64,000 nt of DNA from DLKC01 sp002478885. Lineage in GTDB: Bacteria > Bacteroidota > Bacteroidia > Chitinophagales > Chitinophagaceae. A program made the translations under genes and the position numbers. Positions within the stretch are counted from its first letter, which is position 1. Every line of letters begins with the position of its first letter. The DNA lies in the NCBI GenBank assembly GCA_046329585.1, contig JAXLUI010000001.1, positions 930,001 to 994,000 on the forward strand. The letters are read 5' to 3'. Below are positions 44,092 through 53,755 of this stretch, piece by piece. Below the pieces are notes generated by a model that saw nothing but the letters and a program-made list of their open reading frames with translations, was not told the origin of the DNA and ran no database searches.

Positions 44092-45813
44092 CTAACGGAA
44101 CCGATAACGAAGCGTAATGTGAAACTGTTTGCCGGCCGGGTTGGGGGTTGTGTTTTGAAACCAGCCTTTTAAGTTTTGCTGGTAGCCCACACCAAGGCTG
44201 AATTTGTTTTGCGTGTACCACAGCGTAAAATCAGCATACGGTATGGAATGATTGATATTGGCAAAGGAAGGGTCTGATTTTTTTATATTCGTACTCACAC
44301 TCGTAGACCCTGTAAAGCTGCTATCTGTGCCGCTTATGCTGTAGCTGCTGTCGGTTTTTGTGACCTTTAGTTTTAAAGGCAGCAGCACGCCAAGGCCAAG
44401 CTCTGCCGAAAGATTATCAGACAATTGATAGTTCAAATGAATTCCCCCTTTGAAAGTTGTCACTGCACCAGCCGCATAGGATGTATGCGTCCTCGTATAA
44501 TCCGTACCCGACGAGTCACCCCCCGTAGTGCTGGCCGTTGAGTAATAGAGGGCGTTGCTCAGCCCGTTTTTTACAAGGGGTACCAGTTCTGCACCCACAT
44601 TTATTTTTGACGACAAATTAATCTTACCAAACATACCCGGAACAATATTGAAAGTAGCAGCCTGGTTGCTGCTGCCATTGGCAAGGTTAAACTGCAAAGG
44701 AGCCAACTGCAGGCCCCAGCTAAAGCCATTTTGTGCACTGCCCTTTAAGTCACTTTTTTTCAGTGCGCTTTTGTTGTTGTTGCTTTTTTCTGAGCCTGCG
44801 TTTTTCCCTGTTTTCTGTGTTGCCTTCCAGGCCGTTTCGCGGGAAAGCGTGTAGGATTGGCTTGTACTGGCGGGTAAGCTACCTGTTGCGATATCACGGG
44901 ATGGCTTAACCAACAACATCGCATTTTGTCTGCCTGCACTCGTTATACTGCCAATGCTGTCGGCAAACGGATTTGCGCCATTCCCAGCGTGAGATCCAGG
45001 CTGAAACATGTATGCGTTGTTGTTATTGGTTACTGCTTCGCCCTCCGACCATATTGGCTTCAACCCAGGTTTGCCTCCGCCGGGCTTGGCATTTTGTTTA
45101 CCCGGCAGATCGTTTTTCGTCGTAATGGCAGTTTGCGATAATGGCTGATCATACCTTCCAGGATTAACAGGTAATTTCTTTTGTTTGACGTTGTTTGTTC
45201 TTTGTTTTGAAGGGTAAAAACTGCCTTTGCCTGTGGCAGCCTTGTTTACCTGTACCTGTTCACCGGGGCCGCCGAGGCCTTTGTCCTTTGCATGCCCTGT
45301 TCGCTGCAGGTTATTTGCCAGGCCCCCGCCCCGTGTTACGCTGGCATTTACCTGTTTTTGCTGCAGCAGATCTCCCTGTTGTTGATCTGTATTCCCGCTA
45401 CCGGTGGCAGCAGTTACGCTATCCAGACCAGGCTGGTCATTGCTGATCCCTGTTCCGGGTACACTTCCGGCCCCCTGAACGCTTTGCAGGCTTAGCGTAG
45501 TATCCTGTAATGCTTCACCCCGAGCAGCGGAATTATCAGAAGTATGAGCAATGACGCCGCCCGATCCCGTTGCTGAATTATTGTGCAGGTACTTATATAA
45601 AACGGCCGTGAGCACGCAAACCGCGGTCAAGACAAACAATGTTACCGGTTTTACAAGAGCAGTAGCCTTTTGCACTCCCTGCCCGGCCGGTGCTGATACG
45701 GGCAAATGTTGGTCCAGCAACGCCTCCATGTCGCTCCAATCCTTGTCACCGGGTTGCAAACCCTCGTGCTCAAGAGACTGCCTGATATGATCGTATGGTT
45801 TGTTGTCTTCCAT
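44092..45813 (-). CDS. Anti-sigma-like membrane protein with an outer-membrane-barrel-like C-terminus
   Basis: A 573-residue protein. Residues 1-55 are a small polar helical domain (MEDNKPYDHIRQSLEHEG). One membrane helix lies at about 56-74 (PVTLFVLTAVCVLTAVLYKYL). Residues about 80-360 are a low-complexity Gly/Ser/Asn/Gln/Lys linker. The C-terminal 210 residues alternate like a porin-type barrel (SWGLQLAPLQFNL, GGIHLNYQLSDNLSAELGLGV) and end HITLRYRFR, an outer-membrane-like last strand. The ATG overlaps the stop of the ECF sigma gene (TAATG), implying coupled synthesis. The N-terminal part may act as an anti-sigma domain, though no zinc HxxxCxxC is present. Topology is a puzzle. Confidence 0.75.
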   Translation of the reverse strand: MEDNKPYDHIRQSLEHEGLQPGDKDWSDMEALLDQHLPVSAPAGQGVQKATALVKPVTLFVLTAVCVLTAVLYKYLHNNSATGSGGVIAHTSDNSAARGEALQDTTLSLQSVQGAGSVPGTGISNDQPGLDSVTAATGSGNTDQQQGDLLQQKQVNASVTRGGGLANNLQRTGHAKDKGLGGPGEQVQVNKAATGKGSFYPSKQRTNNVKQKKLPVNPGRYDQPLSQTAITTKNDLPGKQNAKPGGGKPGLKPIWSEGEAVTNNNNAYMFQPGSHAGNGANPFADSIGSITSAGRQNAMLLVKPSRDIATGSLPASTSQSYTLSRETAWKATQKTGKNAGSEKSNNNKSALKKSDLKGSAQNGFSWGLQLAPLQFNLANGSSNQAATFNIVPGMFGKINLSSKINVGAELVPLVKNGLSNALYYSTASTTGGDSSGTDYTRTHTSYAAGAVTTFKGGIHLNYQLSDNLSAELGLGVLLPLKLKVTKTDSSYSISGTDSSFTGSTSVSTNIKKSDPSFANINHSIPYADFTLWYTQNKFSLGVGYQQNLKGWFQNTTPNPAGKQFHITLRYRFR

Positions 45814-46346
45814 TATGCCAGGTACCCGGTTGAGGTTAATAATTTTTTGAAACGTTGCTTTGCATCACTCAGGTACCAGCGTGAATTGCCGGCTGAAATG
45901 CCCAGCATGGCCCCTATTTCGTCGTGACTGTATCCTTCTACCACGAATAAATTCAACACTGCAGACTGCCTTTCCGGCAATTGCCTGATCATCTTTTGCA
46001 GGTCTTCGGTGCCAGGGTGATCCAGATCAATGAGGCCGGTATCTGCAGCCAGTTCCTGCACGGGCAATGGTTGCCAATCTGTTTGCTTTGGTTTTAGTTT
46101 GTCGATGCAGGTGTTGATGGCTATCTTTTTCATCCATGCCATCAGGCTTCCTTTCGAAGCATCAAATTGCGCAATACGGGTAAATATTTTCAGGAAAATA
46201 TCATTGCTGGTTTCCCGTGCAGCCTGTTCGTTACGAAGGTAACGCATGCATATGCCCGAAATAAAGGCAAAATAATTCCTGTAAAACACAAACTGTGCTT
46301 TACGGTCGTTACTTAAGCAAGCTTTTATCAGTTCTACTTCGGACAA
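45813..46346 (-). CDS. ECF-type RNA polymerase sigma factor
   Basis: A 177-residue sigma-70 family factor. Region 2 runs about 20-90 (FYRNYFAFISGICMRYL, then DIFLKIFTRIAQFDASKGSLMAWMKKIAINTCIDKL), and region 4 about 120-170 (QLPERQSAVLNLFVVEGYSHDEIGAMLGIS). The start is TTG at 46346; the next in-frame ATG is too far inside region 2. An uncommon start codon may keep levels low. It is translationally coupled to the membrane protein downstream. A perfect 14-bp inverted repeat lies 37-71 bases upstream. Confidence 0.9.
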   Translation of the reverse strand: MSEVELIKACLSNDRKAQFVFYRNYFAFISGICMRYLRNEQAARETSNDIFLKIFTRIAQFDASKGSLMAWMKKIAINTCIDKLKPKQTDWQPLPVQELAADTGLIDLDHPGTEDLQKMIRQLPERQSAVLNLFVVEGYSHDEIGAMLGISAGNSRWYLSDAKQRFKKLLTSTGYLA

Positions 46347-46382
46347 TCGATGTGTCAGTTATTGTTGTTAGCGGAAAAGTAA

Positions 46383-46417
46383 ATTTTCCGGGATGTATGG
46401 TTAACATCCCGGAAAAT
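46383..46417. terminator. Perfect 14-bp inverted repeat upstream of the ECF sigma gene
   Basis: ATTTTCCGGGATGT at 46383-46396, seven-base loop, ACATCCCGGAAAAT at 46404-46417. It lies between the lipoprotein gene and the sigma gene, both minus strand. It may terminate the lipoprotein transcript or act as an operator for the sigma gene; it lacks a clean T run. Confidence 0.55.
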
Positions 46418-46475
46418 CACACCCAAACATATTGTTTAACGTTTTGCAGCAGTAAAACTTTATAAAAGACCCGAA

Positions 46476-46952
46476 TTAATTGCCGACAAAAGTGGCAAAT
46501 CCCTTTTGAGTCACTACGTTGCCGCTGTCTTTAAACGAGCTGCGAACAGTTAGCCTGTACTTCCCCTTTTTAAATATCTGCAGGTAAGCGAACCTGCTGT
46601 TGCCTGAAGGCACTATTAATTTGTAACTACCGGCGGTATCCACCGTCAGTGAGTCGACCCGCTGCATAGCCCAATTGATCTTTTTGTATGGGTTGTAATG
46701 CATGCTGTCGATCGGCATTACGACCGTTACCGTTTCTCCGAAAACGAAGCGTTGCTTTGACACACTTACATTACTTGCGGCGGTAACCCTGATGTTTGCG
46801 GTATCGTGCTGCGATAAGGTGTCTGTGGTGCTGTCTGTAAGCTGGCTGCCCGCCGATGCTGCCGCCTGGGCTGCAGGGGTGCTTAAGTTTTCCTTGTTGC
46901 ATGCCAGCAATATGGCAGATACTGTCATTAACAATAACAAGCATTTTTTCAT
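46476..46952 (-). CDS. Small lipoprotein of unknown function
   Basis: A 158-residue lipoprotein: MKKCLLLLMTVSAILLAC ends in a lipobox, followed by an Ala/Ser/Thr/Asp-rich linker (about 20-55). The mature domain (VTAASNVSVSKQRFVFGETVTVVMP ... AGSYKLIVPSGNSRF ... YRLTVRSSF, quoted in parts) has the strand pattern of an Ig/PKD-like domain. It may belong to the same regulon as the ECF sigma factor just downstream. The ATG at 46952 is used instead of a TTG at 46970. Confidence 0.72.
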   Translation of the reverse strand: MKKCLLLLMTVSAILLACNKENLSTPAAQAAASAGSQLTDSTTDTLSQHDTANIRVTAASNVSVSKQRFVFGETVTVVMPIDSMHYNPYKKINWAMQRVDSLTVDTAGSYKLIVPSGNSRFAYLQIFKKGKYRLTVRSSFKDSGNVVTQKGFATFVGN

Positions 46953-47110
46953 TTGATTGCGTTTTTTCAATTGGTAATTGTGTTTACAGTAATAGCATAC
47001 GGCTGTGCAGGTGCAGATGTTAGAGGGGTGGTATTCTTTTTTGAAAAAAAGTTATTGCAACAACCTGCGTGAACAGGCAGCTATAATTTTTTGCCACCAG
47101 CGTCTCTGCG

Positions 47111-47144
47111 GCCATCGGGCTTTTGTTGTGTCACTCACTTATCG
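47111..47144. repeat. Dispersed repeat, degenerate single arm (locus O)
   Basis: gccatcgggcttttg then TTGTGTCACTCACTT at 47126-47140, a GTGACAC-type arm. No partner found. The remainder of 46953-47407 holds the subtilase terminator and no gene. Confidence 0.5.
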
Positions 47145-47323
47145 GTTTTGTTCGAAATTAACGGACAGTTAATCGTGAATGAGACCCGAATGAAAACTCA
47201 ACTTCAGTTGCCCTGCTTATTTGATCAGCCGGGGCTGGCTTCTTTACCATAGGCTACCTGCGTCAAAGGAAAACATGCCAGAAGCCGTAAGCAAAGCCTT
47301 ATGCATCACTTTTAAATAGCTGC

Positions 47324-47362
47324 ATAAAAAAACCCGGCTGTATTATACAACCGGGTTTTGAT
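47324..47362 (-). terminator. Intrinsic terminator after the subtilase gene
   Basis: On the minus strand AACCCGG, a 13-base loop, CCGGGTTTTTTT. Related in sequence to the terminators of the two other cassette genes. Confidence 0.85.
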
Positions 47363-47407
47363 TTTGGGGTTTTATGCAATTGTGCATTGCAAGCTTTTTA
47401 GTTCAGC

Positions 47408-50400
47408 TTATTTCTGGTAAACCAAACGGGTTATATACGTTTTATTATTTACGCTTATCCTTACCATATAAATCCCGTTTGACAGAGCAGGTGATACATT
47501 AACAGATTGTTTGACTGCACCGTTATTCATCAATGCTGTTTCTGCCTGTACAACCTGGCCTTCGAGATTCATCAGTTGAATTTTGGCAGTGGCATTTATT
47601 TTTTCAGCAACCTGCAATTCAACTACAAACTGTCCCCTGCTCGGATTCGGGTACAATCTTATGCCCTTGTCGATTGGTTCGGCTTTCGTGACGATACTGC
47701 TGGTATTAACAGTTGTCCTTGTTTTTGTCAATGTTTTAAAGCTCACCGTATTTGAATACGCTGTACATGTTTTACCACATTTAGCCCGGATATGCCACTG
47801 GTAGCTTTGGTTTGCAGCTAATGAAGATATGGTTACGGAACGGGCAGTGCCTGAAACTGTAACATCTATCCATTTCGAACCCTGGTTAGTGCTCTTGTAT
47901 TGTACCTGCCATTGCGTTGGATTAGCGGAAGCAGTCCAGTTAAAGGTGGCACTGTTTGAAGTAATACCTGAGGTTGTTAAGTTAGTGGCATTCTGGCAAG
48001 CGGCTGTACAGTTTTCATCAACCTGGCCATTGCAATTGTCATCAATGCCATTGCCACAGATTTCAGCAGCACCCGGATTAACAGCTGCATTGGCATCGTT
48101 GCAGTCCCCGGTTATAGCAGTTAATTCTGCGGCCAATTTGTAACCTGAAGGCCTTAAGCACTGTGTTTGTGTAGTACCATCACTGTAATTGTCATTGTCT
48201 GCGTCTTTGTACCAAATGGTTGTTGGTTTGATTGCGGCATTATTGTCATTGCAATCGCTGCCAAGCGTGGTTGATTTATATCCTGCCGGAATCGTCGCTC
48301 CATAGCAAACCGTTGCCTGACCGGCATCATAACCGTCACCATCCACATCGATGTAAAGCAAAGCTGATTGCCATTTGCTGTTGTCGTTATCGTTGCAATC
48401 ACCCAATGTACCGCCTGTTGTATTGTAACCTGCACCAGGGCTACCACAGGAGGAGACGCTGCTTACATAATGCGAATCACCGTCGGCATCGAGATACCAT
48501 GTTTGTGTAGCATGAGTTGAAGCATCATTGTCATTGCAATCGCCGCCAAGCGTGGTTAATTTATATCCTGCCGGAATTGTCGCTCCATAGCAAACCGTTG
48601 CCTGGCCGGCATCGTAGCCGTCACCATCCACATCGATGTAGAGCAAAGCTGATTGCCATTTGCTGTTGTCGTTATCGTTGCAATCACCCAATGTACCGCC
48701 TGTTGTGTTGTAACCTGCACCCGGGCTTCCGCAGGAGGAGACGCTGCTTACATAATGTGTATCCCCATCTGCATCAAGGTACCATGTTTGGACAGTATGA
48801 GTTGAAGCGTCATTGTCATTGCAATCGATACCATTGCTGGTAAGTGAATAACCTGCAGGAACATTAGCGCCATAGCAAACCGTTGCCTGCCCGGCACTAT
48901 AACCATCGGCATCTGCATCAATGAAGAGCAACGCTGATTGCCAAACGCTGTTGTCTCCATCATTGCAATCGCCTTCGATGCCACCGGTATTGTTATAACC
49001 GGGACCAGGACTTTCACAAGAACTGACAGTACTTACGTAATGACCATCAGCATCTGCGTCGAGGTACCAGACTACCGGATCGGTAACTGTCATGGTTGGG
49101 GTACCACTGTTACCGCTGCCGGCATGTGAACCGGCATCTGTAACTGAAACCAGCGAATACGTAGTTGTAGCAGATGGAGATACTGGTATATCTGATCCGC
49201 TTGTATAGCCGGGGACCGTAAATTCATCAACGCCATCTGTATAGACAACTGTGTAGGGAGCTGTGCCACCGGTAATGTCAACCTTTAAGTAGGCGAAGTT
49301 GCCTTTGCATATCGTGGAAGAACCGCTGACGCTTAATACAGATGCTGTTGGCCCGGCCGGGTCATCATTTGTCACTTTGCCAATTCCCAAACCGCCTGTA
49401 ATGTTTGCTCCCGTTGCATTGATAACTTTTACGTAAAATGTTTCATCCTGCTCGTAATTGATATCGCCGTTAACAGTAACATCAAAGGAATAGGTAGAGC
49501 TGCCTGCAGGGATTGACTGGCTAGTGAACGATTTCTGTACATAGTCATTGTCAGCCGTAGTTGCCGTATTGTCCTGCGTGTTAATATCGAAAGTTACGCC
49601 ATTGGCACCTGCCGGCTTTGAAAGGCTTACAGTAAAGTGGAATACAGTTGTTCCGCTATTGCCTTCAGCATGAGATACGTTATCAATTGATAATTCCGGC
49701 AAAGCCGCAGGACTTAAATCAAGCGCCAACCCACTGCCCGAAATATTTAATGACTCCAGGGCAGTTCCATCGGTATTTGCACGATAGATCATATTCTCAT
49801 ACCCGCTTGTCCAGTAAATTTTTCCACCTGCAGGGTCAACAGCGAGACCATTGACGTAAGAAGTAGATTCAGTCACTATAACCTGGTCACCTGAGCCATC
49901 GAGATTTACTTTATGAATTGCAGTGTTCGGGTAGCCCTCGCCCCAGAATAGTTTTCCGTGAACCAGGTCAAGTGCCAATCCAAAAGGATCGCCTTGCCCG
50001 AATCCGCTTGAAGGTGGGTCTATGATTTTTTGCGCAGCAGTGCCATCCAGGTTTGCGCGCCATATACCATTGGTGTTATACCCAAAGCCTTCACACCAAT
50101 ACATTTTCCCTCCTGCAACATCAAGTGAAAGACCATTGGCATTTTGTCCTTTAATACTTAACAGGGTTACTGCGCCGCTGCCATCGAGTTTTGCTCTCCG
50201 GATTTGTCTTAGAGGGAAAACTTCTATCCAATAAATATAACTGTTGGCCGGATCTACGGCGATTGAATAGGGTTCATCCAAACCTGATAAAACGCTTTCT
50301 GTGTTACTTCCATTTAAATTGCTCCGGTAAATAATTCCATTCAACAGGTCTGCCCAGTAAACCTTATGATTGACCTCATCCACGGTGACGCTTATCATCC

Positions 50401-52444
50401 CGTCAAGCCCTGTATGTACAGTGGCTACATCGCTGCCGTCAAGCTCAGAGCGTTTCATTGTACCGGAATAAACGATCGAATACAATTTTTGACCATCGAT
50501 CCCAGGATCAGCTACAGAAAGTGTAACCGGTACCTGAAAGCCCGGATTAGCGGCGTCGTTTGTGGAAATATTGATTACAGCCTGGTATGTTCCAGCAGAT
50601 AAGCCGGTTGCATCTGCAATAATCTGCATCGACTGGTTATTTTGTGCAGCTATTACCCCGGAAAGTGGAGCAGCGCTTAACCAGCTGATATTGGAGCCCT
50701 GTAAAGAAGCACTCCAGTGGAGGTTACGGCTTCCGGCCGCGGCATTGTTTATTACACTTACAATGCTACCCGAATTCTGACCATTTTTCAGGTTAAAAGA
50801 GACGGAAGACGGAGCAACTGCTGCAACCGGAGGTGGCAGATAGTTAACAGTTAAACTTACCTGCACGGCAATCGTGGGATTGCCAGGGTCATTACTGTTG
50901 ATATTAAATGAGCATTGGTAATTCCCCGCAGCAAGGTCAAAAGCACTGATGTTAAGCTGCAACTGGGTGGTAGTACCAGCAGCGGTAGTTCCAGACATTT
51001 GACTAAGCGAGAGCCAGCTACACGATGGTGCGCTTATATTCCAAACAAGTTTCCTGGCACCGGCCGGGTTACTAATGGAGAGCATTTGACTTGCGCCTGC
51101 ATCGGGATCAAGTGTTGCAGTAAATGAAGCCTGAGACAGGCTGATTGAAGGGTCAGTCAATTGCGTCCAGCTCTGGGCAAGCGTAAGGGCCTTAAAGGCA
51201 TTTAACCGGCCTCCGCTAGCGGTTATTCCCTGCATGGAAGCGATTGGATCCACCGAATTCATTATTATGGTCTTTACATCTTCGGCTGAGAAAGTTGGAT
51301 GCTGGGACCAGATAAGTGCGGCAACTCCCGCCACATGCGGAGCCGCCATAGACGTACCGCTGATCGTAGCATAGGGGCCACTGGGATGCCATAAAGGATA
51401 TGTACTTAAAATATCCACGCCCGGCGCACCGAGGTCAACTGTTGTTGCGCCATAGTTTGAAAAGCTTGCTTTCAGGTCATTTATATCAGTTGCAGCAACT
51501 GATATAATATTATCCAGGTCATAAGTCGAAGGGTAAGCCAAGTAAGGCTGTGCATCGTTGTTGCTTGCAGTATTACCGGCGGCGGCAACGAACATAATGT
51601 TGGCTGCACCTGCGGCCTTAATGGCATCATACATTGCCTGACTGTAACTTCCACCTCCCCAACTGTTGTTCGTGAGCCGCGCACCCATTTGGGTGGCATA
51701 TTGTATGGCCCTGATGGCATCGGAATTAGTTCCGCTACCATTGGACCCTAAAAATTTAAGCGCCATTATTTTAGCAGTCCAGTTTACACCAACCACACCT
51801 GTATTGTTATTGCCTCTAGCAGCTATTGTGCCTGCTACGTGGGTGCCGTGACGATTGTCATCCATTGGGTCACCATCGTTATTTACAAAGTCATAGCCAT
51901 GCACATCATCAACAAAGCCATTATTATCGTCGTCAATGCCGTTATTGGCAATTTCACCGGGATTGGTCCAAATGTTTGCTGCAAGGTCGGGATGGTTGTA
52001 ATCCACACCTGCATCTATTACGCCGACTACCACATTACTGCCGGTTGTAATATCCCAGGCTTGCGAAGCCTTTATTTTAGCCATACCCCAAAGACTTGGG
52101 TATAGCGGATCGTTCGGGTCATTTGAGCCATGCACGATATAGTCCGGTTCAATGTATTTTATACGGGGGTCGTTCTTCCATTTTGAAATAATATCGGAGA
52201 CTTTGCCTTTTGAAAACTCCCATACCTCTGCGTCAATAAGTTTTAAATTCCTCGTTTTAGTTGTTTGAATTTCATTCTTTATCCGGGCCTTTACATCGGC
52301 CAGTGTGGCAGCAGGAATTCCAGCCCTGAATTTTATAATAACCCGGTTGGCTACATACTCATTTTGCGGAGCCTGATTGCCCGACTGGGCGTTTAAAACA
52401 TACAGTACAAGCAATGATGCAAGAAGTAGCATTAGTTTCTTCAT
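47408..52444 (-). CDS. Giant T9SS-secreted subtilisin-like serine protease
   Basis: A 1,678-residue secreted protein. Signal peptide MKKLMLLLASLLVLYVLNAQ; inhibitor-type propeptide about 30-106; S8 catalytic domain about 110-420 with D144 (VIDAGVD), H199 (NRHGTHVAG), N291 (AAAGN) and S365 (SGTSMAAPHVAG). Next come two BACON/Ig-like domains (about 430-650), a YWTD-type propeller (about 655-915, repeated VYWADL/IYWIEV/KMYWCEG), a Calx-beta domain (about 920-1030), one Ig-like domain, and a metal-binding-like repeat block (about 1125-1458). The end is an FN3 domain and a T9SS type-A domain. The C-terminal cassette is nearly identical to those of the next two surface proteins. Confidence 0.92.
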   Translation of the reverse strand: MKKLMLLLASLLVLYVLNAQSGNQAPQNEYVANRVIIKFRAGIPAATLADVKARIKNEIQTTKTRNLKLIDAEVWEFSKGKVSDIISKWKNDPRIKYIEPDYIVHGSNDPNDPLYPSLWGMAKIKASQAWDITTGSNVVVGVIDAGVDYNHPDLAANIWTNPGEIANNGIDDDNNGFVDDVHGYDFVNNDGDPMDDNRHGTHVAGTIAARGNNNTGVVGVNWTAKIMALKFLGSNGSGTNSDAIRAIQYATQMGARLTNNSWGGGSYSQAMYDAIKAAGAANIMFVAAAGNTASNNDAQPYLAYPSTYDLDNIISVAATDINDLKASFSNYGATTVDLGAPGVDILSTYPLWHPSGPYATISGTSMAAPHVAGVAALIWSQHPTFSAEDVKTIIMNSVDPIASMQGITASGGRLNAFKALTLAQSWTQLTDPSISLSQASFTATLDPDAGASQMLSISNPAGARKLVWNISAPSCSWLSLSQMSGTTAAGTTTQLQLNISAFDLAAGNYQCSFNINSNDPGNPTIAVQVSLTVNYLPPPVAAVAPSSVSFNLKNGQNSGSIVSVINNAAAGSRNLHWSASLQGSNISWLSAAPLSGVIAAQNNQSMQIIADATGLSAGTYQAVINISTNDAANPGFQVPVTLSVADPGIDGQKLYSIVYSGTMKRSELDGSDVATVHTGLDGMISVTVDEVNHKVYWADLLNGIIYRSNLNGSNTESVLSGLDEPYSIAVDPANSYIYWIEVFPLRQIRRAKLDGSGAVTLLSIKGQNANGLSLDVAGGKMYWCEGFGYNTNGIWRANLDGTAAQKIIDPPSSGFGQGDPFGLALDLVHGKLFWGEGYPNTAIHKVNLDGSGDQVIVTESTSYVNGLAVDPAGGKIYWTSGYENMIYRANTDGTALESLNISGSGLALDLSPAALPELSIDNVSHAEGNSGTTVFHFTVSLSKPAGANGVTFDINTQDNTATTADNDYVQKSFTSQSIPAGSSTYSFDVTVNGDINYEQDETFYVKVINATGANITGGLGIGKVTNDDPAGPTASVLSVSGSSTICKGNFAYLKVDITGGTAPYTVVYTDGVDEFTVPGYTSGSDIPVSPSATTTYSLVSVTDAGSHAGSGNSGTPTMTVTDPVVWYLDADADGHYVSTVSSCESPGPGYNNTGGIEGDCNDGDNSVWQSALLFIDADADGYSAGQATVCYGANVPAGYSLTSNGIDCNDNDASTHTVQTWYLDADGDTHYVSSVSSCGSPGAGYNTTGGTLGDCNDNDNSKWQSALLYIDVDGDGYDAGQATVCYGATIPAGYKLTTLGGDCNDNDASTHATQTWYLDADGDSHYVSSVSSCGSPGAGYNTTGGTLGDCNDNDNSKWQSALLYIDVDGDGYDAGQATVCYGATIPAGYKSTTLGSDCNDNNAAIKPTTIWYKDADNDNYSDGTTQTQCLRPSGYKLAAELTAITGDCNDANAAVNPGAAEICGNGIDDNCNGQVDENCTAACQNATNLTTSGITSNSATFNWTASANPTQWQVQYKSTNQGSKWIDVTVSGTARSVTISSLAANQSYQWHIRAKCGKTCTAYSNTVSFKTLTKTRTTVNTSSIVTKAEPIDKGIRLYPNPSRGQFVVELQVAEKINATAKIQLMNLEGQVVQAETALMNNGAVKQSVNVSPALSNGIYMVRISVNNKTYITRLVYQK
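48071..49076 (-). repeat. In-gene tandem repeats of 285 bp encoding DxDxDG/DCND motifs
   Basis: Units of 95 residues (285 bp) pair two motifs of the form WYLDADGDxHY ... GDCNDND and LLYIDVDGDGY ... DCNDND. About three and a half units are present, the middle two nearly identical in DNA. The D-x-D-x-D-G and DCND elements resemble MopE/thrombospondin-type-3 metal-binding repeats. Confidence 0.85.
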
Positions 52445-53005
52445 AAAAGCATTTTAAAAGCGTTTAATAAAATGATCATTTGTTTTTGCGGGGAAATTCC
52501 GGCGGAAGCGGATCAATAATCCAATCACTGTAAATAGTTGAATAGTTGTTCCTTAAATAGTGTTGGTTTCGTTGTTTTCACAAAGCATGTTTTATTTGGG
52601 TTTTAAAATATGGTCCGGATACTGCTGCGCATTGACTTGCAATGGTTAAATGACGGCTTTGTTGATTGTGACATAAACTTAACAGCTTTTGCAAATGAAG
52701 TGCGAGGGCCAGGGACGAAGAGCGGCTAAAACTGTCCGAATGGGTGGAAATATTTACCGGGAGATTTTTTGTGGCCCGCCTGCAAAACCACTATTTAGCT
52801 TTTCCTGCGCCCGCATTCTTGTACTGTTGAAGCTTTAAATCGCAGACTTGAGGTTGCCCGCAATTAAATGATTGGGATCCGTTTGCTGCATGAGGCATAC
52901 AGCTGATAGTTGCAGCTATGTACAAGTGTGCGACGCAACCAGGCTGCCATGAAATTGCGGTGCCGGGCTCAAAAATGTATTACAATTACAGGTAAGGATT
53001 ATTGG
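52445..53005. other. Intergenic region between the subtilase and LytTR genes
   Basis: 561 bases. Contains the upstream region of the subtilase gene and repeat locus P (52801-52975); no gene is seen. Confidence 0.6.
52801..52975. repeat. Dispersed repeat, two-arm element with degraded left arm (locus P)
   Basis: Left core TGCGCCCGCATTCTTGTAC at 52806-52824 (degraded), right core GTACAAGTGTGCGACGCAA at 52920-52938, followed by ccaggctgccatgaaa and tgccgggctc. The spacer is about 95 bases. Confidence 0.78.
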
Positions 53006-53755
53006 TTATATAGTTTGAATGTGTTGGAGCAACCGCTCTTTTAGCCCGGCTGCAACAGGCACAGGGTTTTGGGCAATTGTTACCCGGCCTTCCGTTACTT
53101 CTTCAACATGCATGAGATTGATGATATAAGAGCGGTGAATACGAAGAAAAAATTTTGAAGGTAATTTTTCTTCAATTGCTTTTAGTGTTATGGACAACAG
53201 GTATTCTTTTCCCCGTGTAAAAATGCGGCTGTAATTGCGGTCGGCTTCGAGGTAGAAGATATCGGCCAGCATAATTTTTATCATTTTGTCTTTATGGCGC
53301 ACAAAAATGCGATCGCTCAGAATAAATGGTTGTTCTTCATCCCCGGTCTTTCTTTCAATAGTTATTTTATGATCATTTTCTGCCATGCGGAGGATAGCGA
53401 GTTCAATAGCTCGTTGCAGGTCTAACTGTTTAAACGGCTTTGCAATAAAGGCATAAGGCTTTGTAGACTTCGCTTTGTTGAAGGTGGCTTCATCAGAATT
53501 GGCGGTGAGATAAATAACGGGTATATCTGCATGCTGATGAATCAATGCAACGGTTTCGATGCCGTCTAAATAGCCTTTCAGGTGTATGTCCATTAGTACA
53601 ATATCAGGCTTGTTTTCCTGCACATGGATAATGGCTTCCTCACCCCGGGTTAGTATACCCGTCACCTCATAACCAAGATTGGTTAGCTGCATGGAAATTT
53701 TTGCCGCGATTATCATCTCATCTTCTACAACCAGGATTTTAATCAGTGTGTCCAT
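53006..53755 (-). CDS. LytTR-type response regulator
   Basis: A 249-residue regulator. The receiver domain (about 1-125) has the acidic pair (VEDEM, residues 10-14), phosphoacceptor D56 in VLMDIHLKG, Thr in YLTANSD and Lys in FIAKPFK. The LytTR DNA-binding domain (about 140-245) has DIFYLEADRNYSRIFT and LRIHRSYIINL. Its gene overlaps the histidine-kinase gene by 17 bases, so they form a cognate pair. Its targets are not visible; the neighbouring surface-protein genes are candidates by position only. Confidence 0.93.
   Translation of the reverse strand: MDTLIKILVVEDEMIIAAKISMQLTNLGYEVTGILTRGEEAIIHVQENKPDIVLMDIHLKGYLDGIETVALIHQHADIPVIYLTANSDEATFNKAKSTKPYAFIAKPFKQLDLQRAIELAILRMAENDHKITIERKTGDEEQPFILSDRIFVRHKDKMIKIMLADIFYLEADRNYSRIFTRGKEYLLSITLKAIEEKLPSKFFLRIHRSYIINLMHVEEVTEGRVTIAQNPVPVAAGLKERLLQHIQTI

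Noticed and set aside
47507..47804. Open frames opposite the C-terminal cassette, repeated at 56561 and 62922
   Set aside because: They recur only because the cassette DNA is duplicated; the coding strand is established by domain content.
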